The notes: generated from the sequence alone by a model not told the origin. A stretch of DNA of 64,000 nt from Acidithiobacillus ferrooxidans ATCC 23270 (GCF_000021485.1 NC_011761.1:2386001-2450000); one strand, 5' to 3'. Positions 20,671 to 29,293 are shown, numbered from the stretch's first letter. Program-made: numbers and translations.

Positions 20671-22001
20671 TCCAGCCACCCGAACTGATCCTTCTCGGAG
20701 GATTCGGGACGATACTTGGCGAGTTTCGGACTGCGCGGATTGATCCCCGTGGATATCCAGCGGTCGACCGTCTTGTTTTCCCGGTTCACCTGGGGTTCGT
20801 AACGGAAATGCTCCTGGGTGGCGATGATGTTGTCGCCGACGCCGGTCACTTCGGTGACGGAGGTGATGCGGCGCCGCCCGTCGGGAAAACGCTCGATCTG
20901 GACGATGAGGTCGATGGCCGAAGCGATCTGCCGCCGCATGCTGGATTCATTGCCCGGAAAACCGCCGAAGCTGAGCAGGATTTCCAGGCGCTGCAAGGCC
21001 TCCCGGGGGGAGTTGGCGTGGATCGTGCCCAGTGAACCATCATGGCCGGTGGTCATGGCCTGCATCATCTCCAGGGCCTCGCCGCCGCGCACCTCGCCGA
21101 CGACGATCCGGTCGGGGCGCATGCGCAGGGTGTTGCGCAGCAGATCGCGAACGTTGACGGTGCCCGCCCCGTCATGCCCGCCGGGACGGCTTTCCAGACG
21201 CACCACATGCCTGCTCTGCAGTTGCAGTTCCGCGGTGTCTTCGATGGTCACCACCCGCTCCTCATCGGAGATAAAGCTGGCGATGACGTTGAGGAAGGTG
21301 GTCTTGCCGCTGCTGGTGCCGCCGGATACCAGGATGTTGCAGCGCGCGCGCACCGCGAACTCCAGAAACTGGAGGATGGGCGCATTGAGCGTGGCCTTCT
21401 CGATCAGATCCTCGGCGCGCAGCGGATGTGCCGGGAAACGCCGGATGGAAATGACCGGTCCGTTCAGGGCCAGGGGCGGAATCACGACATTGATGCGCCC
21501 CACGTTGCTCAGACGCGCGTCCACGGTCGGCGACGACTCGTCCACCCGTCTGCCGGTGGCGCCCAACAGACGATAGATGATACGCATCAGATGGGCTTCA
21601 TCCTGAAACACCAGATCACTGTGCTCCAGCGTACCTTTCCGTCCCAGATAGATTTCACGAGGTCCGTTCACCAGAATATCTTCGACCTCGGGATCCTTGA
21701 GCGCCGTTTCCAGCGGGCCGTAGCCAGTCAGCTCGTCGGTGAGCTGGTTGATGAGCACCTCGGTTTCTTTTTCGTTCAGCGGATAGGGGCGCTCCGCCAT
21801 CAGGCGGTCCAGTTCCAGCGAGACGAAACGATAGACGGCGCCACGACTCAGCTCCGCGAAATCGGCGCCGATCTCTTCGACCCGGTCGATGAGCCGCAGA
21901 TGCAGATAGCCTTTGAACTGCTGGTAGGCATCCTGCTGGTTCAACGCCTTCGCGGTGGCCATATCGAAAGGCTGCGCGCCAAAGGGACTGTCGTCGGTCA
22001 T
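20667..22001 (-). CDS. tadA: Tad pilus assembly ATPase TadA/CpaF
   Basis: A 444-aa GSPII_E-type ATPase that powers Flp pilus assembly. Start at 22001 overlaps the tadZ stop (ATGA). N-terminal region with ELTGYGPLETALKDPEVEDILVNGP, characteristic of CpaF. Walker A is GGTSSGKTTFLN; an Asp box VTIEDTAELQL, Walker B RPDRIVVGEVRGGEALEMM and His box GSLGTIHANSPREAL are present. The C-terminus has the CpaF-type GRRRITSVTEVTG. All catalytic motifs are intact. Confidence 0.96.
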   Translation of the reverse strand: MTDDSPFGAQPFDMATAKALNQQDAYQQFKGYLHLRLIDRVEEIGADFAELSRGAVYRFVSLELDRLMAERPYPLNEKETEVLINQLTDELTGYGPLETALKDPEVEDILVNGPREIYLGRKGTLEHSDLVFQDEAHLMRIIYRLLGATGRRVDESSPTVDARLSNVGRINVVIPPLALNGPVISIRRFPAHPLRAEDLIEKATLNAPILQFLEFAVRARCNILVSGGTSSGKTTFLNVIASFISDEERVVTIEDTAELQLQSRHVVRLESRPGGHDGAGTVNVRDLLRNTLRMRPDRIVVGEVRGGEALEMMQAMTTGHDGSLGTIHANSPREALQRLEILLSFGGFPGNESSMRRQIASAIDLIVQIERFPDGRRRITSVTEVTGVGDNIIATQEHFRYEPQVNRENKTVDRWISTGINPRSPKLAKYRPESSEKDQFGWLE

Positions 22002-23227
22002 GCCATCGTCCTCCACCGGCGCAACCAGCCGGTCGCTCCACGGGTTCCCTCCGGGTTGCTGTCCGGCCAGATACGGCCCGCCAGCAACCCGGCACATTGC
22101 TGTACCGCACGACTGTAGGCGTCCTTCGGAAGGGCATCGACCGCCAATGCGCCGCCGTTCATCGCCTGAATCAGGGGCAGGCGCCGTTCGGGGACGATGC
22201 CCTGGCCGAGCAGGGGCAACCCCAGCGCCTCTCCCACATGCACCGCATCGACACCCAGCGCAGGCTCGTAATGATTCACCACCACACTCGCCTGCAGGCG
22301 AGTGCCGATCTTTTCCCGCAGATTGGCGGCGATTTTTTTCCCTTCGAGAATGCCCGCCACCGACTGGTCGCAGACCACGACGATCTCATCCGCCGCCTGC
22401 AGCAGATACTGGCTGACCTCGCTGAACACCGCTCCGCCGATATCGGCCACCACCAGATGATATATCGACAGGATGATCGCCAGCATCTGAAAGACTTCGC
22501 TGAGATTCAGTCCGCGCAGATCCCGGGCCGCCGCGAACAGCGGCAATACTCCGAGGCCACGGGTATTTTGGGCAATGGCCGTGTCCAGATACGTCTTGTC
22601 GCAACGTTCCAGATTGCGCACCGCCTCGGCAAAGGCGACGCGCGGCGCTATGCCCATATAGGTGGCGGCGGTCCCGACCGGGGCGCCGAAATCCAGCAGC
22701 AGCTCCGCGCTCTGCGGGTGGAGTGCGGAGAGGGACGCCGCCAGATTGCACGCCAGGGTGGTGCAGCCGCTGCCGACACCGCCCGCCACCACCACCAGCT
22801 TGCCGGCGCGCGCGCGCCGCTGCCGGGTCTGGGACAGGATGCGGCCCACCGCCATGCGCAGGGGTTCCGGCGCGCCGCCGCTTTGCACGAAATCCACCGA
22901 CTGGGCGCGCATGGCCGCCAGCAGCACCCGCTGATCGGACACCGGCGCTATGCCGATCAGCCGGAGATCGGGGAAAGCCTGATGCAGGCTGTCGAATACG
23001 GTGCCGTAATCGTCACTCTCCGCGCCAAAGTCCACGATCAGCAGAGCGGCACCGCTCTGCCCGATGGCGGCGGAGATTTCGTTCTGCCGGGCGTTGACCG
23101 GCAGCACGGTGGCCAGACCATCGAGGGCCTGCCGTATCCACGCCAGGCATTCCGGGCGCCGGGACAGAGCCAGCACGACCACCGGGCCGGTGGCCTGTTC
23201 AAAGCGGGCGGCGGGCTCTACGCTCAT
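21998..23227 (-). CDS. tadZ: TadZ/CpaE localisation protein
   Basis: A 409-aa protein with an atypical receiver N-terminus (~20-140, containing LLIVDFGAESDDYGTV) and a MinD/ParA-like ATPase domain from ~150 (GKLVVVAGGVGSGCTTLACNLA: the P-loop is deviant, with G-S-G-C instead of the usual K). TadZ proteins set the polar position of the pilus machine. It overlaps rcpA upstream and tadA downstream by four bases each. The altered P-loop suggests weak or no ATP hydrolysis, as reported for some TadZ proteins. Confidence 0.92.
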   Translation of the reverse strand: MSVEPAARFEQATGPVVVLALSRRPECLAWIRQALDGLATVLPVNARQNEISAAIGQSGAALLIVDFGAESDDYGTVFDSLHQAFPDLRLIGIAPVSDQRVLLAAMRAQSVDFVQSGGAPEPLRMAVGRILSQTRQRRARAGKLVVVAGGVGSGCTTLACNLAASLSALHPQSAELLLDFGAPVGTAATYMGIAPRVAFAEAVRNLERCDKTYLDTAIAQNTRGLGVLPLFAAARDLRGLNLSEVFQMLAIILSIYHLVVADIGGAVFSEVSQYLLQAADEIVVVCDQSVAGILEGKKIAANLREKIGTRLQASVVVNHYEPALGVDAVHVGEALGLPLLGQGIVPERRLPLIQAMNGGALAVDALPKDAYSRAVQQCAGLLAGRIWPDSNPEGTRGATGWLRRWRTMA

Positions 23228-24660
23228 TGACTGTATCCGGGACCGTTGTCGGGCTGGTTATAGTCCGACCCGGGCAACAATACCGCCTTGCCCAGATTGA
23301 AGCGGGAATGGGCAAAGGCCGCTCCCGGCAAGGGCGGGAGCTTGGCTCCGGCGGCGATGGGGCGCACCAGACGCGGGGTGACGATGATGGCGAGTTCCAT
23401 GTCCTGCTTGGAATACTGAATGGAACGGAAGAAGGCGCCCAGTATGGGGAGATCCCCCAGGATCGGCACTTTGCTGATGTTTTGCTGCATCTGGCGATCC
23501 ACCAGACCGCCGATGACCAGACTCTCGCCATTGCCGAGGGTGACGGTAGTGTCGGCCTGACGGACCAGCAGGGCGGGCACCGAATAGCCGTTGAGGGTGA
23601 TGGCGTTGGTATAGTCGAGAGAGCTGACCGACGGCGCCACATGCAGGGCGATCCGGTGGGCGCTGAGGATGGTGGGGGTCAGATCGAGCTGCACGCCATA
23701 TTTTTTGTACTGGATGGTGATGGTGGGGGTGCCGACCCCGCTGCTTTGCGGTACGGGAATCGGGATTTCGCCACCGGCGAGGAAGCTCGCCTGCTGGCCG
23801 TTCATCGCCACCAGCGTCGGTTCCGCCAGCACCCGGAGGATATTGTTGCCCTCCAGCAAGCTGAGGTAGCTGCTCAGGCCGCTGTTGCCGACCCCGCCCA
23901 CCAGATTGAAGGCCTGGGTGAAGGGCGCCACGCCGGTGATCGCCAGCGCCCCCGGGCCGCCGCTCGCCAGGGATACCGGATAATTGGCCGAGGTCAGGGT
24001 GGAGGGACCGAAGGTGCCCAGGCTGAAACCGCCGGTGCTGGAGAAAATGTTGATACCGACATTCTTCAACTGCGCCTTGCTGAACTCCACCACCTTGACG
24101 CCGACCTGCACCTCGTCATCCACCGGAATCACCGACTGGTCGATGACCTTGCCGGTTTTGCCGGCGGCCAGCGCCGCCGCTTCCAGGGCCGCTTCGTGTT
24201 TCACCTGGTCCGCCACCGCGCCGGACAGGGTGACGGCATCGCCCTGGGCGCGCACTTCGGGCATGCCCGGCGCCGGCGCCGCCAGAGGCGCTCCGGGCAC
24301 CGGCACGCTGACCTGAAGCTGCCAGACCTTCGGCGTCTTGTGGCCGAGGTTCCAGACCAGCAGGCTGGTGGTGCCGGTACTGAGGCCGGTGATCAGAAAC
24401 TGCCGGCCGCCGGAACGCGGCAGCGGCGCCACCGATGCCGTTTTCGGGTTGCCGACGGCCACCCGGTAGGCCGGCTCGGTGAAACTCAGGGTCTGCTGGG
24501 TGCCCACCGGGATATTCAGCGCGCGGTACCCGCCGCTCTGGTGCGCGGCCCAGGAGGGATGGGCGCCGCCCTCCGCCGCCGGCCCTTCCGCCCAGGCGCC
24601 CTGGGAGCCCAGCGCCGCCAGGGTCGCCACCGCCAAACTGCTCATCATCCATTTGCGCAT
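23224..24660 (-). CDS. rcpA: Tad outer-membrane secretin RcpA/CpaC
   Basis: A 478-aa secretin that forms the outer-membrane pore for the Flp pilus. Signal peptide residues 1-24 (LAVATLAALGSQGAWA). N-terminal N0-like domain (NIPVGTQQTLSFTEPAYRVAVGNPKTASV), BON-like segment, then the secretin domain from ~220 with VQVGVKVVEFSKAQLKNVGI, NGQQASFLAGGEIPIPVPQ and the final LPILGAFFRSIQYSKQDMELAIIVTPRLV. Length fits CpaC. It starts 13 bases after rcpC and overlaps tadZ by four. Confidence 0.95.
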   Translation of the reverse strand: MRKWMMSSLAVATLAALGSQGAWAEGPAAEGGAHPSWAAHQSGGYRALNIPVGTQQTLSFTEPAYRVAVGNPKTASVAPLPRSGGRQFLITGLSTGTTSLLVWNLGHKTPKVWQLQVSVPVPGAPLAAPAPGMPEVRAQGDAVTLSGAVADQVKHEAALEAAALAAGKTGKVIDQSVIPVDDEVQVGVKVVEFSKAQLKNVGINIFSSTGGFSLGTFGPSTLTSANYPVSLASGGPGALAITGVAPFTQAFNLVGGVGNSGLSSYLSLLEGNNILRVLAEPTLVAMNGQQASFLAGGEIPIPVPQSSGVGTPTITIQYKKYGVQLDLTPTILSAHRIALHVAPSVSSLDYTNAITLNGYSVPALLVRQADTTVTLGNGESLVIGGLVDRQMQQNISKVPILGDLPILGAFFRSIQYSKQDMELAIIVTPRLVRPIAAGAKLPPLPGAAFAHSRFNLGKAVLLPGSDYNQPDNGPGYSQ

Positions 24661-24673
24661 CGTTCAGGCCTCT

Positions 24674-25645
24674 TCAGTAGGGTACCGCTGTTTTTTGTCC
24701 ACCCTGATAGATCTCCATCATGGGCGGCGGAGGCAACGGATGCATCGCGCGCTCGGCCGCTTTGCTCTTGCCCGCCAGACCCGGCAGGGTCAGGCCGGCA
24801 TAGGCCCGGTTCTCCGGCTTTGCCAGGGCCGCCTTGCGTTGCGCGACGGGCAGTTCCGCGGGCGGCAACGCCGGCGACGGAGTCGGGAAGGCCCCGGTAT
24901 CGGGCAAGGTATGGTCCTTGGGGTTGCGCAGCGCGAGCAGGAGATGGCCCTGACCGCTGGCCAGCGCCAGGGTCGCGGCGGAGGCGACGGGCACTTGCAG
25001 CACCACGGTGCTGGGCGGCTCCCGGGGCGGCTGGTTGCTGGAGCCCGCCGAGCCGGCCGCCGGACCAAAAGCCGACGGCTCGCCCTGGGCGACATGGCGC
25101 ACCACCGTCTGCGGCCCCACCGCCAGTACCCGCAGATCGGCCAGCAGCAGGCGGCTCTGGGTCGGCCAGCCGCCGTGCATGGTCATCTGGTCACCGGCCA
25201 GGGTGGTGAAGACATCGACGTAATCGCCGGGCTGCAGATGGTCCCCCACGGCGATGGCCTTGTTGACGTCGATGGCCATGGCCACATCCCCTTCGGGCAC
25301 CTGGGTGGCCAGACCGGACAACAGGTTGCTGGACATCACCGGGGCGCCCATGCCGATGTTCACCTGCGGCACCTTGCCGACGACGTGCGCGGTCTCATGG
25401 AAGGCGCCGGCGGGAAATTCGGGGTAATGCAGGACCTTGACCCCGTCCGGCGGGATGGGGAATCCCGCCGACAGGGTTTTGGCCGCCACCACCACGGCCA
25501 CCCCCGCCGTCGGCTGCTGCGGCGCCGCCGCACTGGTTTTGCTCTGCACTACCGGACTGGGTTGGCTGACCAGATAGGCGGACACCCCCAAGGCGATGGC
25601 CAGCAAGACCAGTATCGCGATCACGATCTTCGCGGTATTTCCCAT
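24674..25645 (-). CDS. rcpC: Tad pilus periplasmic protein RcpC/CpaB
   Basis: A 323-aa protein. One N-terminal helix (IVIAILVLLAIALGVSAYLV), a SAF/AFP-like domain (VVVAAKTLSAGFPIPPDGVKVL ... HVVGKVPQVNIGMGAPVMSSNLL) and the CpaB motif AIDVNKAIAVGDHLQPGDYVDVFTT. The C-terminal ~70 residues are Pro/Ala/Lys-rich. RcpC stabilises the secretin pore. ATG at 25645 follows GGGAGG. A 108-base gap with no visible gene separates it from tadE. Confidence 0.93.
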   Translation of the reverse strand: MGNTAKIVIAILVLLAIALGVSAYLVSQPSPVVQSKTSAAAPQQPTAGVAVVVAAKTLSAGFPIPPDGVKVLHYPEFPAGAFHETAHVVGKVPQVNIGMGAPVMSSNLLSGLATQVPEGDVAMAIDVNKAIAVGDHLQPGDYVDVFTTLAGDQMTMHGGWPTQSRLLLADLRVLAVGPQTVVRHVAQGEPSAFGPAAGSAGSSNQPPREPPSTVVLQVPVASAATLALASGQGHLLLALRNPKDHTLPDTGAFPTPSPALPPAELPVAQRKAALAKPENRAYAGLTLPGLAGKSKAAERAMHPLPPPPMMEIYQGGQKTAVPY

Positions 25646-25753
25646 GCTACGTTTCCTCCCTGTGGTGGCCTCGCCTGGGCGGGCACCCGTCTATGTTCTG
25701 AATGGCCTGATGGCCGGCGTGATGAATCATTGCTTGACCGAAATCTGACCGCC

Positions 25754-26251
25754 TCAGCCCCCCGGCAACAAATTGCCCGGATCCACCTGCATGGTCGCCT
25801 TGCCCACCAGTTGCGTGGGGGCGAACAGGCCGAAGCCCGGGAAAGGCGGAATCAGCGGATGCTGCGCGTAGGGGTAGCTGATCTGCACATGAAAGCAGAT
25901 CAGGTTGGCGTTATAGGTGCAGGGCGCGGAAGTCGCCGTGAGATAAGCCGCCGGATCGTAGGCAGGAGTGAAGTTCTGCAACCACTGTACGGTCTGGGTC
26001 GCCATGGTCGTCGCCGCGCTGATTCGCGCGGCGGTGGCGCCGGCCGTGGTGGTGGCGGGCTGGTAGCGCAGGGCCGCCCGCGCGCCGTTTTCCGCCGCCA
26101 GGGTCAGGGTGTTCTGGGCGGCGAAAATGAAGCCGAAGGTGAGGATGCCCCAGAGCATGGCGAAGAAGAGCAGGAAGACGATGGCGAACTCGATGGCCGC
26201 CTGACCCCGCTCCGCCGACCGGTCATGGACCCCTGTCATGGCCGCCGTCAT
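25754..26251 (-). CDS. tadE: TadE-like pseudopilin
   Basis: A 165-aa minor pilin. The N-terminus has the TadE prepilin pattern RGQAAIEFAIVFLLFFAMLWGILTFGF with the Glu five residues into the hydrophobic stretch, a probable substrate of the neighbouring prepilin peptidase. Two Cys (~111 and 119) could form a disulphide. ATG at 26251 overlaps the tadV stop (ATGA); a second in-frame ATG is four codons in. In most Tad operons tadE sits after tadD, so its position beside tadV is a local rearrangement. Confidence 0.9.
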   Translation of the reverse strand: MTAAMTGVHDRSAERGQAAIEFAIVFLLFFAMLWGILTFGFIFAAQNTLTLAAENGARAALRYQPATTTAGATAARISAATTMATQTVQWLQNFTPAYDPAAYLTATSAPCTYNANLICFHVQISYPYAQHPLIPPFPGFGLFAPTQLVGKATMQVDPGNLLPGG

Positions 26252-26706
26252 GACAGGGGCCAGTGCAGGGCCAGCCGCCAGTGACTGAGCACCACCAGCG
26301 CGCAGCCCAGACCCAGACCCACGCCGTAGGGGTATTGCCGCTGCACCGTGCCCGTGAACAGGCGGTCGCGGGCCACCAGCGCCAGGGTGATGACCCCCGC
26401 CGCGAGATAGATCGGGAACAGCACATCCACCCCGCCCAGGGCGCCCATGGCCATGAAAAACTTGACGTCGCCCGCCGCCACCAGGCGCCAGACATAGGCG
26501 GGCAGCAGGGCGAGAAAAGCGGCGGCGACCCCCAGCAGGGCGGCGCTCCAGGGCGCGCCCAGGAGACAGCGCCCCGTCAGCGGCAGCACCGCCAGCCCCA
26601 GCGCCAGGGCGCTCAGGGTCAGGCGGTTGGGCAACCGCTGGCGACGGTAGTCGCCCTGCGCCCCCCACACCGCCCACAAGGCCACGCCCATTTCCTCCCA
26701 TCCCAC
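26248..26706 (-). CDS. tadV: Prepilin peptidase TadV/CpaA
   Basis: A 152-aa A24-type aspartic peptidase that trims Flp and TadE-type prepilins. About four membrane helices. The two catalytic Asp are in GDYRRQRLPNRLT (residue ~19) and AAGDVKFFMAMGAL (~80). The ATG at 26706 has GGAGG 9 bases upstream; a second ATG 15 bases on is too close to its own GGAGG. It is the first gene of the main Tad block. No pilus gene lies between it and the IS element, so its original promoter region may have been altered by the insertion. Confidence 0.9.
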   Translation of the reverse strand: MGWEEMGVALWAVWGAQGDYRRQRLPNRLTLSALALGLAVLPLTGRCLLGAPWSAALLGVAAAFLALLPAYVWRLVAAGDVKFFMAMGALGGVDVLFPIYLAAGVITLALVARDRLFTGTVQRQYPYGVGLGLGCALVVLSHWRLALHWPLS

Positions 26707-27116
26707 ACTTCCTCCCGTTTATGGTCATTGTGAAAAATCCCCTGGGGACTGCCGTCCCGCCTGCGAGAAGGCGATTTTTCGCAATGTTTAGCTACAGTAA
26801 CTTTGCCCGACTGTATGCTTGCGGAGTGTTACAACCGCTCCACCCCGCAAGTAAAATCATTCTAACGGACATTGCGACTCGCGCCACCCCAGAGGATGAA
26901 AGAGAATGGGGGGTGAGGAGATGGCGGATTGAGGTCGAGCAAGTTTTTGGTGATTCCATCCCGACTCTAACGTGACCCGCCAGGCCGACTCGTACCCCGG
27001 ATTGCCTCCCTTGAGAGCGCACATTAAAAGGGCCGCCTGAGGCTTGCCACAGGCTGGTGATTTCGGCGCTGGCATTCGCCATCTCTCCCTTTGATAGTAA
27101 TTGGAGAGACGTCGTT
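26707..27116. other. Intergenic region: tadV upstream and IS left end
   Basis: About 410 bases without a credible gene. The right part (from roughly 26970) belongs to the non-coding left end of the IS110-family element; the exact junction cannot be seen because this family lacks clear terminal repeats. I find no sigma-54 motif in front of tadV. Confidence 0.5.
27082..27109 (+). promoter_or_regulatory. Hairpin covering the transposase ribosome site
   Basis: TCTCTCC (27082-27088) pairs with GGAGAGA (27103-27109), which contains the likely ribosome-binding GGAG before the ATG at 27117. Folding would hide the ribosome site and limit transposase synthesis, or the stem may be part of the element's non-coding guide (bridge) RNA. 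Both are inferences. Confidence 0.5.
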
Positions 27117-28343
27117 ATGGAACTGCAATCCCTCTTTCACCGGGTTATCGGACTGGATGTTCATCAGGCCCAGGTCACCGCCTGTGCCATTCTCACGGAC
27201 CCTGACGGAAACGTTACGATTGAGCGCCGGCAATTTGGTGCTTTTCAGAAGGACCGGAAGGCATTGGCCCTGTGGTGTGCCTCCCATCGGCCCGATACGG
27301 TGGTCATGGAGAGCACCGGGATCTACTGGAAGAGTCCCTATGCGGCCCTGGAAAAGGTGGGGATCCAGGCACAGGTCGTGAACGCCAGGCACGTCAAACA
27401 GGTCCCCGGTCGCAAGACCGATGTTGGGGATGCAGAGTGGCTCGCCACCCTGGCTCGAGCCGGACTGCTGCGGGGTTCCTTCGTTCCCCCGGCACAACTG
27501 CGGGAGCTGCGGCTGATCGCCCGACAGCGGCAAAATCTGGTGGGCATGCTCTCGTCGGAGAAAAACCGCTTGCACAAGGTGCTGACCGATGGCGGAATTC
27601 GACTGGGGGTGGTGGTCAGCGATATCCATGGGCAATCGGCCCGGGCCATGATCCAGGCCCTGATTCAGGGGAGTCCCCCGGAGGCCGTACTCCGACTGGC
27701 CAGCCGACGGCTCAAAGCCAGCCAGGAGGAGATCCTGGATGCCCTGCAAGGCGAGTTGAGTGCCAGTCACCGCTTTGTCCTGGACGAGACGCTCCGCCAT
27801 ATCGAGTCTCTGGAGGCCCAAATCGCGCGCTTCGATGTCCAACTGCTGGAGGGCTTGAAGCCGCAAAAGAATGCTCTCGAACTCCTGCAGACCTTGCCGG
27901 GCATCGATACCGTGGGTGCTGCCTTGCTGCTGGTCGAAATCGGAGACGACATGAGCGTCTTTGGGAGCGCCGATCGACTGGCCTCCTGGACCGGCCTTTG
28001 TCCCGGGAACAATGAGTCTGCCGGAAAACGGAAAAGTGGGCGAACCCGCAAGGGCAACCCGTATGTCCGTCGGATCCTCTGCGAATGCGCCCACGCCGCC
28101 AGTCGTACCCACTGCGCCCTGCGCTCCAAGTTCCAGAGTCTGGTCGTCCGTAGGGGGCACAAGCGCTCCATCATCGCCCTGGCCCACAAAATGCTGCGCA
28201 TCATCTACTTCATGCTCTCACACGGCAAGTACTACCGGGATGCCGATACGGACTATGAGGCACTGAGTGTGCAGCGCAATGCTTCTCGCTGGATCAAGAA
28301 ACTGATCAAATTCGGCTTCCTGCCGCAGCATCAGCCAGCGTAG
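27117..28343 (+). CDS. IS110-family DEDD transposase
   Basis: A 408-aa recombinase, apparently intact. The N-terminal RuvC-like DEDD domain has GLDVHQ (Asp), VMESTGIYW (Glu) and GRKTDVGDAEWLA (Asp, Asp). A coiled-coil linker spans ~150-270. The C-terminal Transposase_20 domain has LLQTLPGIDTVGAALLL, SWTGLCPGNNESAGKRKSG and GNPYVRRILCECAHAA, the region carrying the conserved Ser nucleophile. In studied relatives this enzyme works with a bridge RNA encoded by the element's non-coding end. Its orientation is opposite to the Tad operon. Confidence 0.95.
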   Translation: MELQSLFHRVIGLDVHQAQVTACAILTDPDGNVTIERRQFGAFQKDRKALALWCASHRPDTVVMESTGIYWKSPYAALEKVGIQAQVVNARHVKQVPGRKTDVGDAEWLATLARAGLLRGSFVPPAQLRELRLIARQRQNLVGMLSSEKNRLHKVLTDGGIRLGVVVSDIHGQSARAMIQALIQGSPPEAVLRLASRRLKASQEEILDALQGELSASHRFVLDETLRHIESLEAQIARFDVQLLEGLKPQKNALELLQTLPGIDTVGAALLLVEIGDDMSVFGSADRLASWTGLCPGNNESAGKRKSGRTRKGNPYVRRILCECAHAASRTHCALRSKFQSLVVRRGHKRSIIALAHKMLRIIYFMLSHGKYYRDADTDYEALSVQRNASRWIKKLIKFGFLPQHQPA

Positions 28344-28426
28344 AGCGTCACTTCGATCCCAATATGGCCACCCGATGGCCAGGGATTGCCGTGCCCATTC
28401 CACGGATTTCTTTCACATTAAAGAAC

Positions 28427-28606
28427 TTACGGGACCTTGAGCTGGCCAGTTATGTAACTAAACAGGCTGGCCAATTTCAAACCCAGTGCCTGTACTGAAA
28501 TAATAATCGCCACCGCAATCAAACCGGCAATCAGGCCGTACTCGATGGCGGTGACCCCTTCTTCCTCCCGCACGAAACGGGCTACAGCATGCTGCAACGT
28601 CTTCAT
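28427..28606 (-). CDS. flp: Flp/Fap-type pilin
   Basis: A 59-aa major pilin precursor. ATG at 28606 with GGAG 8 bases upstream. The sequence MKTLQHAVARFVREEEGVTAIEYGLIAGLIAVAIIISV... has the Flp processing site (cleavage after EEEG, leaving VTAIEYGLIAG with Glu5 and the adjacent Tyr of the Flp motif) and a single long hydrophobic helix. It is the subunit moved by the TadA/B/C machinery. A perfect sigma-54 promoter precedes it. It is separated from the assembly genes by the IS110-family element. Confidence 0.95.
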   Translation of the reverse strand: MKTLQHAVARFVREEEGVTAIEYGLIAGLIAVAIIISVQALGLKLASLFSYITGQLKVP

Positions 28607-28691
28607 CGCTCGTTCTCCTTCATAATCCACCCAAGAAAATGTCCGTTCCCAACGGCAGAGTCCCATCCGCCCGACCCGCAGCCAACAACCA

Positions 28692-28706
28692 GCAAACTGC
28701 GTGCCA
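28692..28706 (-). promoter_or_regulatory. Consensus sigma-54 promoter of flp
   Basis: On the minus strand the site reads TGGCACGCAGTTTGC, followed by T: a perfect match to TGGCACGN4TTGCW. The flp start codon is 86 bases downstream of the -12 GC element. Confidence 0.9.
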
Positions 28707-28889
28707 ACCCCGTCTCCACCGACCGGTCATTGCGTTATGCGGGCATCAAAGAAATCTTGCCATCGGGAAAATTAGTCTAACAGGATAATATTGCAAGGAG
28801 AAGTACATCGGAATATCAACAATTACTCATTTTATGGGCGGTCCAATTCCACTCTTGGTCTAGAAGCAGCGTAGAACGTTTTGCCACGT

Positions 28890-28908
28890 CTGTTACATGC
28901 TGTTACAG
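28890..28908. promoter_or_regulatory. Candidate activator site upstream of flp
   Basis: CTGTTACATGCTGTTACAG is a near-palindrome (7 of 9 pairs match) about 185 bases upstream of the flp sigma-54 promoter, a typical distance for an enhancer-binding protein. A 12-base core differing at one position, ACATGCTGATAC, occurs at 1271-1282 upstream of the autotransporter gene. Confidence 0.5.
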
Positions 28909-29268
28909 ACAACGAAACCAACCACACCGGCCTTCCGCAGGGCGCGGGGCCGGGGGGTGGTGCCGGATGGCGGTCTCAGGGATCGCCCGAGGCCACTCCA
29001 TCCGGCGGCGCAGCAACACTTCGTGATACCGCATTCGTTTCCTGGGTGGATAACGTAAGCAGAGTATAAGCACGAGCCGTGCCACCCCTGAAACACCAGA
29101 ACAGGTACATACAAAACAAATAGATAGGAGTATCGAAAGATGCCGAAGGTTACCAACACCGTATCCACCAGCCCCAACGGGTAACCAACATTGACCCGTT
29201 GCCGCCTTCCCGCCGGGATATTCCGCCGACGCGGGGGGATACGTTCCTCCAGGCGAGGGAAGCAATGC

Positions 29269-29293
29269 GTAACACCATTTCCCATGGTGTCAC
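29269..29293. promoter_or_regulatory. Candidate activator site upstream of glycine-rich gene 3
   Basis: GTAACACCAT and ATGGTGTCAC form 10-base arms with one mismatch around a 5-base spacer, centred ~125 bases upstream of the sigma-54-like promoter at 29404. It contains the GTAACA half-site also found upstream of flp. Confidence 0.45.

Larger units (their letters stand above)
26980..28426 (+). mobile_element. IS110-family insertion sequence (ends approximate)
   Basis: One intact DEDD transposase gene with ~100-150 bases of non-coding DNA on the left and ~80 on the right, lying between flp and tadV and transcribed against them. No terminal inverted repeats are evident, as expected for this family. 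The right flank holds a small hairpin (TGGCCA 28365-28370 / 28376-28381). Boundaries are estimates. Confidence 0.75.

Noticed and set aside
23227-25209. 660-codon plus-strand frame
   Set aside because: Antisense to rcpA and rcpC, which have clear domains and ribosome sites.
26721-26975. 84-codon plus-strand frame before the IS element
   Set aside because: No ribosome site, no family resemblance, and it crosses the probable tadV leader and IS junction.
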